DNA of 37,574 nt from Gammaproteobacteria bacterium. GTDB taxonomy: Bacteria > Pseudomonadota > Gammaproteobacteria > Pseudomonadales > CAMLJR01. Made by a program: the position numbers and the translations under genes. The stretch is taken from assembly GCA_029265075.1 (NCBI GenBank), contig JAJUJZ010000017.1, forward strand, positions 1 through 37,574. Reading direction: 5' to 3'. This document shows, piece by piece, positions 25,546 through 32,282 of the stretch. Each line of letters begins with the position of its first letter. Position 1 is the first letter of the stretch. The notes beneath the pieces were generated by a model. The model made no database searches. It was not told the origin of the DNA and saw nothing but the letters and a program-made list of their open reading frames with translations.

Positions 25546-26147
25546 TTCGAATCACGACACGTGGGGTATTACATTTCGTGGTGATGCTCAGCATCGCAGG
25601 TTGCGATGCAACGTCAGCTCAATCTGGGCAATCCCCGTATCTGGCAGCCCTGCAACTTCAGCCTCATGCCGTCATTGATCGCAACGTGCTCGCCGTCGCT
25701 CGCGCTCAACCTGATACTGCGCTGCAGCACGATCCGGAGTCGGTGAAGGTCCTGCAAACGCGGCTTTCGATCAATCTTCGTACCCGTCGGCTGAGCGATG
25801 CGCTTACCGACCTTGACCGATTGATCGCAACACGTGAGGAGACCGGCGACCGACTGCTGCGCTGCTTCATAGTCGAGCGTCTAAAGGCAAAATCAGAAGA
25901 AGAAATGAGCCAGTGCTATGACGATGTGATCATGCGTTACGAAAAGCATCTGGGTTCGGAAGCAAGCCTCGATCTCAACTATCTTGTTGCCCTGAGAATG
26001 GCTGATGATCCGCGCTTTGAGCCATTAAGTAAGGCCTTCATTCGCGCACAACCAGAGGTGCAAGCTGAATATTACGAGTTCATCCTCTTTCAGCCGGATC
26101 GTAACGCCTACCTCGAAATGATCCAGCCATCGCCCCAGCTACCATGA
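25542..26147 (+). CDS. Putative lipoprotein, second gene of the low-G+C operon
   Basis: A 201-residue protein with a short signal peptide ending in LSIAGC, a good lipobox (Cys21), followed by Asp at +2, which in enterobacteria would keep a lipoprotein in the inner membrane. The mature part is mostly helical with repeat-like Leu/Asp/Arg stretches (VKVLQTRLSINLRTRRLSDALTDLDRLI), reminiscent of TPR-type helical hairpins, and two further cysteines (RCFIVE, SQCYDD). I cannot assign a family. Overlapping start (ATGA) with the upstream gene shows co-translation. A cytosolic or exported small protein paired with a lipoprotein could be an effector-immunity arrangement, but nothing in the sequence proves it. 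Confidence 0.6.
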   Translation: MIRITTRGVLHFVVMLSIAGCDATSAQSGQSPYLAALQLQPHAVIDRNVLAVARAQPDTALQHDPESVKVLQTRLSINLRTRRLSDALTDLDRLIATREETGDRLLRCFIVERLKAKSEEEMSQCYDDVIMRYEKHLGSEASLDLNYLVALRMADDPRFEPLSKAFIRAQPEVQAEYYEFILFQPDRNAYLEMIQPSPQLP

Positions 26148-26184
26148 TTATCGCCAGCCGACCCCGGCGGGGTCGAGGCGTGCC

Positions 26185-27393
26185 CTATCCCAGCCACGTC
26201 AGCGACATGGCTGCCAGCACGGTCAGCAGCACCACGCGCCAGGGCGGCTGACGCCACACCACCAGCAGCAGGAATGCCACCAGCACGATGGCGAGATCCG
26301 CGAGCGAGTGCACCGCACTGGTCCACACCGGATCGCAGAGCGCAGCCGCCAGAATACCGACCACCGCAGCATTGGCGCCGGCCATGGCGGCACGGGCGGT
26401 TCGGCGTCGGCGCAGTACTGCCCAGAACGGCAGCACCCCGAGCACCAGCAGTAAGCCCGGCAGCGACACCGCCAGCAGCGCGATGGCGGCGCCGGCAACG
26501 CCGCTGGGCCCGGGGGTTACGAGTGCGCCTACGTAGGCGGCAAACGTGAACAGCGGCCCTGGAATCGCCTGCGCCGCGCCATAGCCGGCCAGGAACTGGT
26601 CTTCGCTCAGCCAGCCACGCCCGACCACCGAGGGCTCCAGCAGCGGCAGCAGTACATGCCCTCCACCAAACACCAGCGCGCCCGCACGATAGAAGACATC
26701 GAACAGGCCTGCCGGCGACCAACGCTCTGCCACCAGCGGCAAGCCGAGCAGCAGCAGGAAGAAGAGCAGCAGCAGGAGCAGCCCTGCACGTCGACCGAGC
26801 GGCGACTGCAGCGCTGCACCGGGATCGGCGGGAAGCGGAAGCTGGCGGCATCCCCATAACCCGGCGCTCGCCCCCAGCACGATTGCCCCAAGATGGCCCG
26901 CGACGCCCGGCAAGGCTGCCACCAGGAGCGCGGCCACCACCGCCAGCACAGCGCGAAACAGGTCCGGACAGAGCGTTCGCGCCATGCCCCACACGGCTTG
27001 CGCCACCACCGCCACTGCCACCAGCTTGAGACCATGCAACGCAGCGTGCGCCCAGCCCTCTGTCAGAGTTGCGGCACCGTATGCAAAAGCCAGCAGCATC
27101 AGGGCCGATGGCAGGGTGAAGAGCGCCCAGGCGATGAAACCACCGATCACGCCGCCGCGCTGCAGGCCAATTGCAAACCCGACCTGGCTGCTGGCCGGTC
27201 CCGGCAAGAACTGACAGAGTGCGACCAGCTCGGCATAGGAGGTATCGGTCAGCCAGCGCCGCCGTACGACGAATTCGTCGCGAAAGTATCCGAGGTGCGC
27301 GATCGGACCGCCAAACGAGGTCAGTCCGAGGCGTCCGAACGCTGCCGCAATGGCTGACCACGCTGCAATGCGCGGTAATCGCTGTGCCTGCAT
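26185..27393 (-). CDS. chrA: Chromate transporter ChrA
   Basis: A 402-residue membrane protein of the CHR family, which exports chromate. The start at 27393 follows GGGAGA and begins MQAQRLPRIAAWSAIAAAFGRLGLTSFGGP; the track start at 27624 adds 77 unsupported codons. Both CHR repeats are seen: the first with LTSFGGPIAHLGYFRDEFV and QFLPGPASSQVGFAIG, the second with ALVFGGGHVLLPLLE and LAGYGAAQAIPGPLFTFAAYVG. About ten or more hydrophobic segments. It is a full two-domain (long) form. No chrB-like regulator is adjacent. The gene faces the low-G+C operon. Confidence 0.95.
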   Translation of the reverse strand: MQAQRLPRIAAWSAIAAAFGRLGLTSFGGPIAHLGYFRDEFVVRRRWLTDTSYAELVALCQFLPGPASSQVGFAIGLQRGGVIGGFIAWALFTLPSALMLLAFAYGAATLTEGWAHAALHGLKLVAVAVVAQAVWGMARTLCPDLFRAVLAVVAALLVAALPGVAGHLGAIVLGASAGLWGCRQLPLPADPGAALQSPLGRRAGLLLLLLFFLLLLGLPLVAERWSPAGLFDVFYRAGALVFGGGHVLLPLLEPSVVGRGWLSEDQFLAGYGAAQAIPGPLFTFAAYVGALVTPGPSGVAGAAIALLAVSLPGLLLVLGVLPFWAVLRRRRTARAAMAGANAAVVGILAAALCDPVWTSAVHSLADLAIVLVAFLLLVVWRQPPWRVVLLTVLAAMSLTWLG

Positions 27394-27520
27394 GCCGTTC
27401 TCCCGAGGGGGCAGCGTCAAATTAAATCTCTGTCTGCGATAAGAGCACTGAATGCATGACAGTTGCCAGCTCCGCTCCCACTGCGCCTGCGGCGCATTGG
27501 TCCGGGTGCGGTGCCACGCC

Positions 27521-27628
27521 CGCTCGCCAGCAGGCCGGCTTCTACCAGTGCGGGAGAGCATCCCGTTATCGTAGGAGCCGGCCTTGCCGGCGAACTGGCT
27601 GCGGTCCATGCCGGCGTCGCTCACCTAC
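27521..27628. repeat. Cluster of REP-like palindromic elements
   Basis: Three related elements in alternating orientation. The central copy, GTAGGAGCCGGCCTTGCCGG followed by CGAAC (27571-27595), has the form of the Pseudomonas REP sequences as I know them. An inverted copy at 27521-27545 reads GTAGAAGCCGGCCTGCTGGC on the minus strand. A third, degraded, inverted copy ends at 27628 (GTAGGTGAGCGACGCCGGC on the minus strand). It occupies most of the gap between chrA and the HIT gene, which otherwise holds nothing I recognise except their promoters. Confidence 0.7.
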
Positions 27629-27735
27629 GCGCAGGTGCTGCAGTGCGCGGAACCAGAGCCGGTTGGCGTATGATGGAGGCGTTATATAGACAGCGGTGCA
27701 GCAGTCGCGCCGCCACTGCGGAAAGGAGGCAACCC

Positions 27736-28083
27736 ATGACTGCAGATTGTCTGTTCTGCAAAATTGCAAACGACCAGCTGCCAGCAACCAGGGTGTACGA
27801 AGATGATACCGTCATCGCGTTTCGCGACATCAATCCTCAGGCGCCGCTGCACGTGCTGATCGTGCCGCGTCGCCACATCACCACGACCAACGATCTCACG
27901 CCGGATGATGGTCCGCTGCTGGCGGCGATATTCAACGTGGCGCGCAAGATTGCAGCCGATGAAGGGGTCGCGGAGTCGGGCTATCGACTGGTGTTCAATT
28001 GCAACAGCGATGGTGGGCAGAGCGTTTACCACATCCATCTGCATCTGCTGGCAGGGCGGCCGCTGGCGTGGCCGCCGGGCTGA
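27736..28083 (+). CDS. hinT: HIT family nucleotide-binding protein (HinT-like)
   Basis: A 115-residue protein that hydrolyses AMP-linked compounds (purine nucleoside phosphoramidates in characterised HinT). The ATG follows a strong AAAGGAGG by six bases; the track start at 27463 is spurious. Markers are CLFCKIANDQLPATRVYED at the N-terminus and the catalytic histidine triad GGQSVYHIHLHLLAGR (HxHxH) near residues 93-108. Single-gene unit: a REP cluster upstream and an intrinsic terminator downstream. Confidence 0.93.
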   Translation: MTADCLFCKIANDQLPATRVYEDDTVIAFRDINPQAPLHVLIVPRRHITTTNDLTPDDGPLLAAIFNVARKIAADEGVAESGYRLVFNCNSDGGQSVYHIHLHLLAGRPLAWPPG

Positions 28084-28103
28084 GGAACAGCAGTCCCAAA
28101 AAG

Positions 28104-28130
28104 AAAAGCCGGGCAGTGCCCGGCTTTTTT
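28104..28130 (+). terminator. Intrinsic terminator of the HIT gene
   Basis: AAAAGCCGGGC-AGT-GCCCGGCTTTTTT is a perfect inverted repeat with a GC core and a T6 run, 20 bp past the stop codon. The A-run on the other side means it may also stop minus-strand transcripts coming from the YdcH gene. Confidence 0.93.
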
Positions 28131-28265
28131 GTGTTTCGACTTCCACTGTCACGCCCCTCTCCATGTGGGCGCTTTCGCTTCCAGTGCAGAACGATTATGG
28201 CGCAGGCAATGGAAGAAAACATTGGCAAGAAGCTGAACTTCTTGTGCGAGATATCTCACACGCGA

Positions 28266-28478
28266 TCAGGCATCAAGGTCAGGAATAAGGGCAGCGCGCA
28301 ACCGCTGGATCTGATCCTTGAGCTGCAGCTTCTCTTTTTTGAGGCGACGCAGGAGCAGCTGATCCTGGTAGGGATAGCTCTCCAGCCGGGTAATCTCCTC
28401 GTCAAGCTCGCGGTGACGGGCACGGGCCAGCGACAACTGCGCAGCGAGCGCTTCCAGTCCGAACTCATCAGCAGACAT
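28266..28478 (-). CDS. YdcH family protein (DUF465)
   Basis: A 70-residue, wholly helical protein likely to form a coiled coil. LARARHRELDEEITRLES and LKKEKLQLKDQIQRL are the family's usual segments, with many charged residues and heptad-spaced leucines. Function of YdcH proteins is not established. GAGAGGG precedes the ATG at about ten bases. It follows the UPF0149 gene by 60 bp on the same strand and may be co-transcribed. Confidence 0.88.
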   Translation of the reverse strand: MSADEFGLEALAAQLSLARARHRELDEEITRLESYPYQDQLLLRRLKKEKLQLKDQIQRLRAALIPDLDA

Positions 28479-28538
28479 CGCCGCGCGGCCCTCTCATTAC
28501 AGGATAGGAAGGCACCCGCGCCTCGCGCGAGGCCAGAC

Positions 28539-29222
28539 TCAGTGCAGGCAGCAGTTGCGGAATGGGCGACCGCTGCCGCAGGGGCACAGCGCGTCGGCAG
28601 CAACGGGCTGCATCTCTTCGAAATAGTGGTTCACGTCCCAGCGATAACCGCGCAGATACCACCGCTCACGCACCGACTGGTAGCTGCGCAGCCACTCTTC
28701 AAACTGCAGCTGCGTGGTCAGCAGGCGATCGTCGAGCACCTCGTCGGTGGGGTCGATCACGTCGCCGTCCGCCACCACATGCGCCCAGTGCACCGCTGCT
28801 TCCACCTGCTCGAACAGCTCGTCGTCGTCCAGATCGTCGAGCGCGATGGTCCAGAGATTGTCGAGGTAGTGATGACCGATCAGAAAACCCTCGCACCACG
28901 CGACCAGCGCGGCGGGCGACAGCTCGCCAAAGCGATTCACTCCAGGACGGTGCAGCGCTTTCTGGGCGGCGTCGCTGATATGACGCGACAACTCAACCAG
29001 TAAATTGAAGAAGCTCTTGCCTTCGTCGATGTCTTCAAAGGGTGGCTCATCGTCGAGCCAGATCAGCTCGAACCACTCCGACGGCCTGATCGGTTCCGGC
29101 GAGCACGCAATGGCATAGAGCAGCCCTTTGATCTGCTCGTAACCCAGTACTGCATCGCGCGTTTCCAGATCCTCCAGCATGTGGATCAGGGCCTGTTCGC
29201 GGTGCTTCTCGAAATTCAGCAT
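28539..29222 (-). CDS. UPF0149 family protein with C-terminal SEC-C zinc motif
   Basis: A 227-residue cytosolic protein of the YecA/YgfB type. The N-terminal helical UPF0149 domain (RDAVLGYEQIKGLLYAIAC, GELSPAALVAWCEGFLIGH) is followed by a short linker and, at the very end, a SEC-C zinc-binding motif CPCGSGRPFRNCC. SEC-C tails bind zinc and contact the ribosome or SecB in SecA-type proteins; YecA is known to carry the same tail. The function is not settled. No good Shine-Dalgarno precedes the ATG, and the region around the start is duplicated (see the repeat entry). Confidence 0.87.
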   Translation of the reverse strand: MLNFEKHREQALIHMLEDLETRDAVLGYEQIKGLLYAIACSPEPIRPSEWFELIWLDDEPPFEDIDEGKSFFNLLVELSRHISDAAQKALHRPGVNRFGELSPAALVAWCEGFLIGHHYLDNLWTIALDDLDDDELFEQVEAAVHWAHVVADGDVIDPTDEVLDDRLLTTQLQFEEWLRSYQSVRERWYLRGYRWDVNHYFEEMQPVAADALCPCGSGRPFRNCCLH

Positions 29223-29249
29223 GGAGAGTGCCCGTCGCGAAATTCAGCA
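29210..29249. repeat. Direct repeat across the UPF0149 start codon
   Basis: CGAAATTCAGCA occurs at 29210-29221 and again at 29238-29249, 28 bp apart, the first copy covering the start codon. On the minus strand the sequence is therefore GTGCTGAATTTCG, then 28 bp on, ATGCTGAATTTCG. The 28-bp spacing is out of frame, so the upstream copy starts a different reading frame. Confidence 0.7.
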
Positions 29250-29325
29250 CGGCCATGGTAACGCGCCCGGCGTGCCAGCGCCAACAAAGGTGGGAGCAGG
29301 CGGGCTCAGCTTGTGCGGAATTGCG

Positions 29326-29805
29326 TCAGCGGGCGGGGGTCAGCTGAATGAAGTCTGTTTTGCGCACCTCGAGCGGGCGCAGAAAATAGCTGTCAGGTTC
29401 CAGCGTCGCCTCCAGCTCGTAGCGAATCTGGTCGCGCGGATTATTGAGCAGGTCACGCACGAAGCCGAGTCCGCTGAGCAGGCTGAAGCCCGCCGGCACG
29501 GTGTAACGCACCGTCTCGCCAGGTCCGACGTTGAACGGTTCCCAGCTGGTGCCTTTGACCAGCTCGCGACCTTCCAGCCGCAGACGGTAGTGCAGGCCGG
29601 CCAGGGCCAGCGACTGGCGCCCCGGGTTGGTGACCATGAGGTCAATGTAGAGCTGCTGGTACAGCCCTTCCGAGGTGCCCAGCCGAATGTTCGCCAGCGC
29701 CACCTCGGGCTGTACAAATGAGCTCCGAAGAAAGGCGCAGCCGCTGAGCGCCAGCACCAGCAGAGCCAGCAACAGCCAGCGGCCACTGAAACATCTGATC
29801 AGCAC
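29326..29805 (-). CDS. LEA type 2 family lipoprotein
   Basis: A 159-residue lipoprotein with signal peptide WLLLALLVLALSGC (Cys22 is the lipidation site). The mature part is one LEA2/WHy beta-sandwich domain: LANIRLGTSEGLYQQLYIDL, then VTNPGRQSLALAGLHYRL, the usual order of the family. In bacteria these proteins are often envelope lipoproteins with a proposed stress role; nothing here shows the target. It lies 22 bp downstream of the OmpA-like gene on the same strand and is probably in its transcript. Confidence 0.82.
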   Translation of the reverse strand: MLIRCFSGRWLLLALLVLALSGCAFLRSSFVQPEVALANIRLGTSEGLYQQLYIDLMVTNPGRQSLALAGLHYRLRLEGRELVKGTSWEPFNVGPGETVRYTVPAGFSLLSGLGFVRDLLNNPRDQIRYELEATLEPDSYFLRPLEVRKTDFIQLTPAR

Positions 29806-29827
29806 AGCAGCGGCGCCCTGCTATCTG

Positions 29828-30493
29828 TCACTTGATCGGGATGAGATCGATTTCCACCCGACGGTTCTGAGCGCGACCGGTTTCGGTTTCGTTGCTCGCC
29901 ACCGGCTGCCGCGGACCATAGCCCTGGGTGCGGATGCGCGCAGCGGGTACCTGCTGGTTGATCAGGTACTGGGCCACACTCTGGGCCCGCCGCTCGGACA
30001 GTTGCTGGTTGAATTCAAAACTGCCGGTGCTGTCGGTGTAGCCTTTAACGGCGATCTGCGTGTCCTTGAATTCGCGCAGTACCAGCGCAACGCTGTCCAG
30101 CACATCGTAGAAGTTGGGAGCAACCTGATCGCTGCTAGTGGCAAAAGTGACATTGCCCGGCATGATCAGCTTGATGTTGTCGCCGATGCGCTGTACGCGA
30201 ACCCCGGTCCCTTCCAGCCGCTGCCGCAGCTGCGCTTCCTGACGATCCATGTAATAGCCGATACCGCCGCCCGCGGCAGCACCGACCGCCGCCCCGATCA
30301 GGGCGCCTTTTTCACGGTCCTTTTTGCTGGAAGTGGCCACCCCGATCACGGCGCCAGTGGCCGCGCCGATGCCTGCCCCTTTACCGGTGTTACTCACTTT
30401 CTCCTGACCCGTGTAGGGGTCGATGGAGCAGCCAGCGACAAAAACGGCAATCAGCGCAAGCGCCGCCCAGCGAGCGGGACGAAACAGAGACAT
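29828..30493 (-). CDS. OmpA family lipoprotein with glycine-zipper domain (YiaD-like)
   Basis: A 221-residue outer-membrane lipoprotein. The start at 30493 follows AGGAG by seven bases; the track start adds 70 codons. Signal peptide ALALIAVFVAGC gives Cys22. Next is a glycine-zipper stretch (GKGAGIGAATGAVIGVATSS, then GALIGAAVGAAAGGGIGYYM), which inserts into or packs against membranes, then a C-terminal OmpA peptidoglycan-binding domain with VKGYTDSTGSFEFNQQLSERRAQSV and QGYGPRQPVASNETETGRAQNRRVEI. It should tether the outer membrane to peptidoglycan. Same layout as YiaD of E. coli. Confidence 0.92.
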   Translation of the reverse strand: MSLFRPARWAALALIAVFVAGCSIDPYTGQEKVSNTGKGAGIGAATGAVIGVATSSKKDREKGALIGAAVGAAAGGGIGYYMDRQEAQLRQRLEGTGVRVQRIGDNIKLIMPGNVTFATSSDQVAPNFYDVLDSVALVLREFKDTQIAVKGYTDSTGSFEFNQQLSERRAQSVAQYLINQQVPAARIRTQGYGPRQPVASNETETGRAQNRRVEIDLIPIK

Positions 30494-30617
30494 AGCAACA
30501 CTCCTGACCAGAAAGATGAGCCGCACGGCAGCCATCCGCGGGCGCCGTATCGGTACGCGCATATTATTGCAACAGCCGCTGGCAACGGCATGAACCAGTC
30601 GACCTATCGACAACTCA

Positions 30618-30989
30618 TCAGTGCTGCTGATCGCGCCACTCGCGGATTTTGCAGCCATCGACTCTGAGTGCCGAGCGAAGCCGCCGCTCGACCCAGCGTC
30701 CATCTTTGAGGTAGCGCTCGGCGCGCTCCGCCAGCACCACGTCGTCCACGGCCGAGACCTCGAGCAGCTCGCGTTCGATGCGCCCGGTATCAGCGCAGAG
30801 CCGGCGCCAGATCGCCTGAGCGCCCTGTAGGGGCTGATCGCAGTGGACGGGCTCGAACACCGAATCCTCCGCGAAAAAGGACATCACCCGGTCGCGATCG
30901 TTATCCAGCAGCGCGTCAAACAGCCGCAACACGACCAGTTGCCGACGAACTGCCTGCTTATCGACGGCGGTTCCCATGACTTCCACCAT
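30618..30989 (-). CDS. NTF2-like (SnoaL/limonene-epoxide-hydrolase-like) protein
   Basis: A 123-residue protein with the NTF2-like alpha+beta cone pattern: an N-terminal helical part (VVLRLFDALLDNDRDRVMSFFAEDSVFE) followed by beta strands (ELLEVSAVDDVVLAERAERYL, VERRLRSALRVDGCKIREWRD). The family includes enzymes and binding proteins, and no catalytic residue can be assigned. The start at 30989 is chosen because GAGG precedes it and the upstream extension to 31136 overlaps the next gene. An ATG four codons on (30977) is also possible. The track ORF's N-terminal 49 residues are not part of the protein. Confidence 0.7.
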   Translation of the reverse strand: MVEVMGTAVDKQAVRRQLVVLRLFDALLDNDRDRVMSFFAEDSVFEPVHCDQPLQGAQAIWRRLCADTGRIERELLEVSAVDDVVLAERAERYLKDGRWVERRLRSALRVDGCKIREWRDQQH

Positions 30990-31101
30990 GTCTGGGTTCC
31001 TCTTATTGCTATATGGTTGTCGACCGGGGCCTGGACCTCCCTGTCGTAGCCCCGACGTATCAGCCGCGCACCGGTACCGACGCTTCCGGTCCACGCGCCC
31101 A

Positions 31102-31527
31102 CTACTGAGCCGACTGCCAGCGAATCGCCCGGCCATCGACCGTCAGCCCGACCCCCTCGCTGCGCAGCAGCTCCGCGACGGCTTCAGTGGCGGGCATCGC
31201 CCCCACCGGCACCGGAACATAGCCGACCGCGCGCCAGTTGCGCACCTCCGCCGGATGGCGCGGTGCAGCGGCCGCCGACGCCGGCTCCGCCGCCGCAAAT
31301 GGCGGCGGTGGCAAGTAAATGCAGCCGGTGGCGAGATCGACCGCGAATGCCACTACGCCCGGCACGATGCCGAACAGCAGCCCAACCGCATCCAGCCCCA
31401 CCACGGACCAGTCAACCTGACCAGCAGGCTGGCCGGTACGCTCCGGAAATATCAGATAGCCACACCCCGGTAGCTGTAACGCTGCTACAGCTATCGCCAC
31501 GGCAGCCAGGCGTCGCTTCACTCGCAT
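31102..31527 (-). CDS. Conserved hypothetical lipoprotein
   Basis: A 141-residue protein with signal peptide and lipobox LQLPGC (Cys22). The core GYLIFPERTGQPAGQVDWSV and VGLDAVGLLFGIVPGVVAFAVDLATGCIYLP is a pattern I have seen in small pseudomonad lipoproteins, with a hydrophobic segment that may sit in the membrane. The rest is Ala/Pro-rich with an unclear C-terminal domain. GGAGGAGAGGTA precedes the ATG. A perfect CRP-like core is 15-30 bp upstream of the start codon, where a bound regulator would block this gene's transcription. It is divergent from the PepSY-PhoPQ-like operon. Confidence 0.72.
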   Translation of the reverse strand: MRVKRRLAAVAIAVAALQLPGCGYLIFPERTGQPAGQVDWSVVGLDAVGLLFGIVPGVVAFAVDLATGCIYLPPPPFAAAEPASAAAAPRHPAEVRNWRAVGYVPVPVGAMPATEAVAELLRSEGVGLTVDGRAIRWQSAQ

Positions 31528-31541
31528 TACCTCTCCTCCGA

Positions 31542-31557
31542 TGTGAGCGCGATCACA
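31542..31557. promoter_or_regulatory. CRP/Vfr-like binding site
   Basis: TGTGAGCGCGATCACA is a perfect match to the TGTGA-N6-TCACA core of CRP and Vfr sites. On the plus strand a -10-like TATCAC at 31580-31585 would start transcription near 31592, placing the site centre at about -42, as in class II activation. For the minus-strand lipoprotein the site is 15 bp before the ATG, a repressing position. Confidence 0.6.
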
Positions 31558-31611
31558 CGTCTCGGCAGTCGGCCGATGGTATCACAGGGTTTCGGACGGT
31601 CCAGATACAAG

Positions 31612-31646
31612 TGTTCAGTCCCGGTTCAGCGAGCACTGCCTATGGT
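31612..31646 (+). promoter_or_regulatory. Candidate PhoP box and -10 element
   Basis: TGTTCAG at 31612-31618 and GGTTCAG at 31623-31629 are direct repeats 11 bp apart, the geometry used by OmpR/PhoP-family regulators, and close to the enterobacterial PhoP box (T/G)GTTTA repeated at 11 bp. A -10-like TATGGT begins at 31641, 11 bp past the second repeat, near the usual PhoP spacing. It would drive the PepSY-phoP-phoQ-like genes. Confidence 0.5.
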
Positions 31647-31769
31647 AGGCGGACCGTCTGTGCGCTCCGGGAGATGCGGACCGGCCAGCACGCCTGCTAG
31701 CATCCGGGTCGGCACGGACTCATCATTATCGGTATGCGGCGCGCCGGCGCTGCGCGGAGGGGCAGTCAG

Positions 31770-32240
31770 TTGAACACGCGGAGGGAAGCACCCCTCATCC
31801 GGACGCTGAGCCGGTGGCTACTGCTGCTGGCAGTGCTGGGCAGTGGTGCGGTTGTCGCCGACGTACCCGGTCAGCCGTGGCGCGATGGCAGCGGTCGCAG
31901 TGCGGGGGCACCCGGCGGACCACCACCACACGCCGCGCCGCGCCGTCACGACAGCGGTCCACGCGCCGAGCGCGGCTTCAGCCAGCGTGTGCAGTCCGGC
32001 TACCAGCGCCAGCAGGCGCCGGCCAGCCGCCAGCGCGACAGCTATCAGCGCTCGCAGCCGCCTGCCCGGCTGCATGCACCCGCCCCCCGGCGTGGGGTCA
32101 ATGATGTGATCAACATGGTTGAGCGCCGTTACGGTGGCAAGGTGGTCGGCGTCGAGGAGGCCGGCAACCACTACCGGGTCCGGCTCCTGCAGCGGGATGG
32201 GCGCGTTCGCACCCTGCAGGTCCCGCTGGACGGCTATTAG
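31770..32240 (+). CDS. PepSY-domain secreted protein upstream of phoPQ-like genes
   Basis: A 156-residue exported protein. I use the TTG at 31770, with GGAGGGG seven to eight bases upstream, in place of the track's 31734. Signal peptide LSRWLLLLAVLGSGAVVADV. A Pro/Arg/Gln-rich low-complexity middle (about 35-110) leads to a C-terminal PepSY-like domain: INMVERRYGGKVVGVEEAGN then YRVRLLQRDGRVRTLQVPLD. PepSY domains are thought to bind or inhibit proteases or sense periplasmic signals. It lies 42 bp upstream of the response regulator, so it is likely an accessory or reporter protein for the two-component system. Confidence 0.8.
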   Translation: MNTRREAPLIRTLSRWLLLLAVLGSGAVVADVPGQPWRDGSGRSAGAPGGPPPHAAPRRHDSGPRAERGFSQRVQSGYQRQQAPASRQRDSYQRSQPPARLHAPAPRRGVNDVINMVERRYGGKVVGVEEAGNHYRVRLLQRDGRVRTLQVPLDGY

Positions 32241-32282
32241 CTGCTGCCCCGGCGGTGGCTGACAGAAGCATAAGGAACTGCC

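Noticed and set aside
26108-27361. 417-residue minus-strand ORF in another frame of chrA
   Set aside because: Same-strand out-of-frame reading of a certain membrane protein gene; Arg/Gly/Ala-rich with no family features.
28468-28662. Minus-strand ORF between the UPF0149 and YdcH genes
   Set aside because: It overlaps the UPF0149 C-terminal zinc motif in another frame and has no family feature.
29287-29325. GTGGGAGCAGGCGGGCTCAGC resembling a REP element
   Set aside because: It shares the GTGGGAGC start with pseudomonad REPs but lacks the inner palindrome, so one degraded copy cannot be told from chance.
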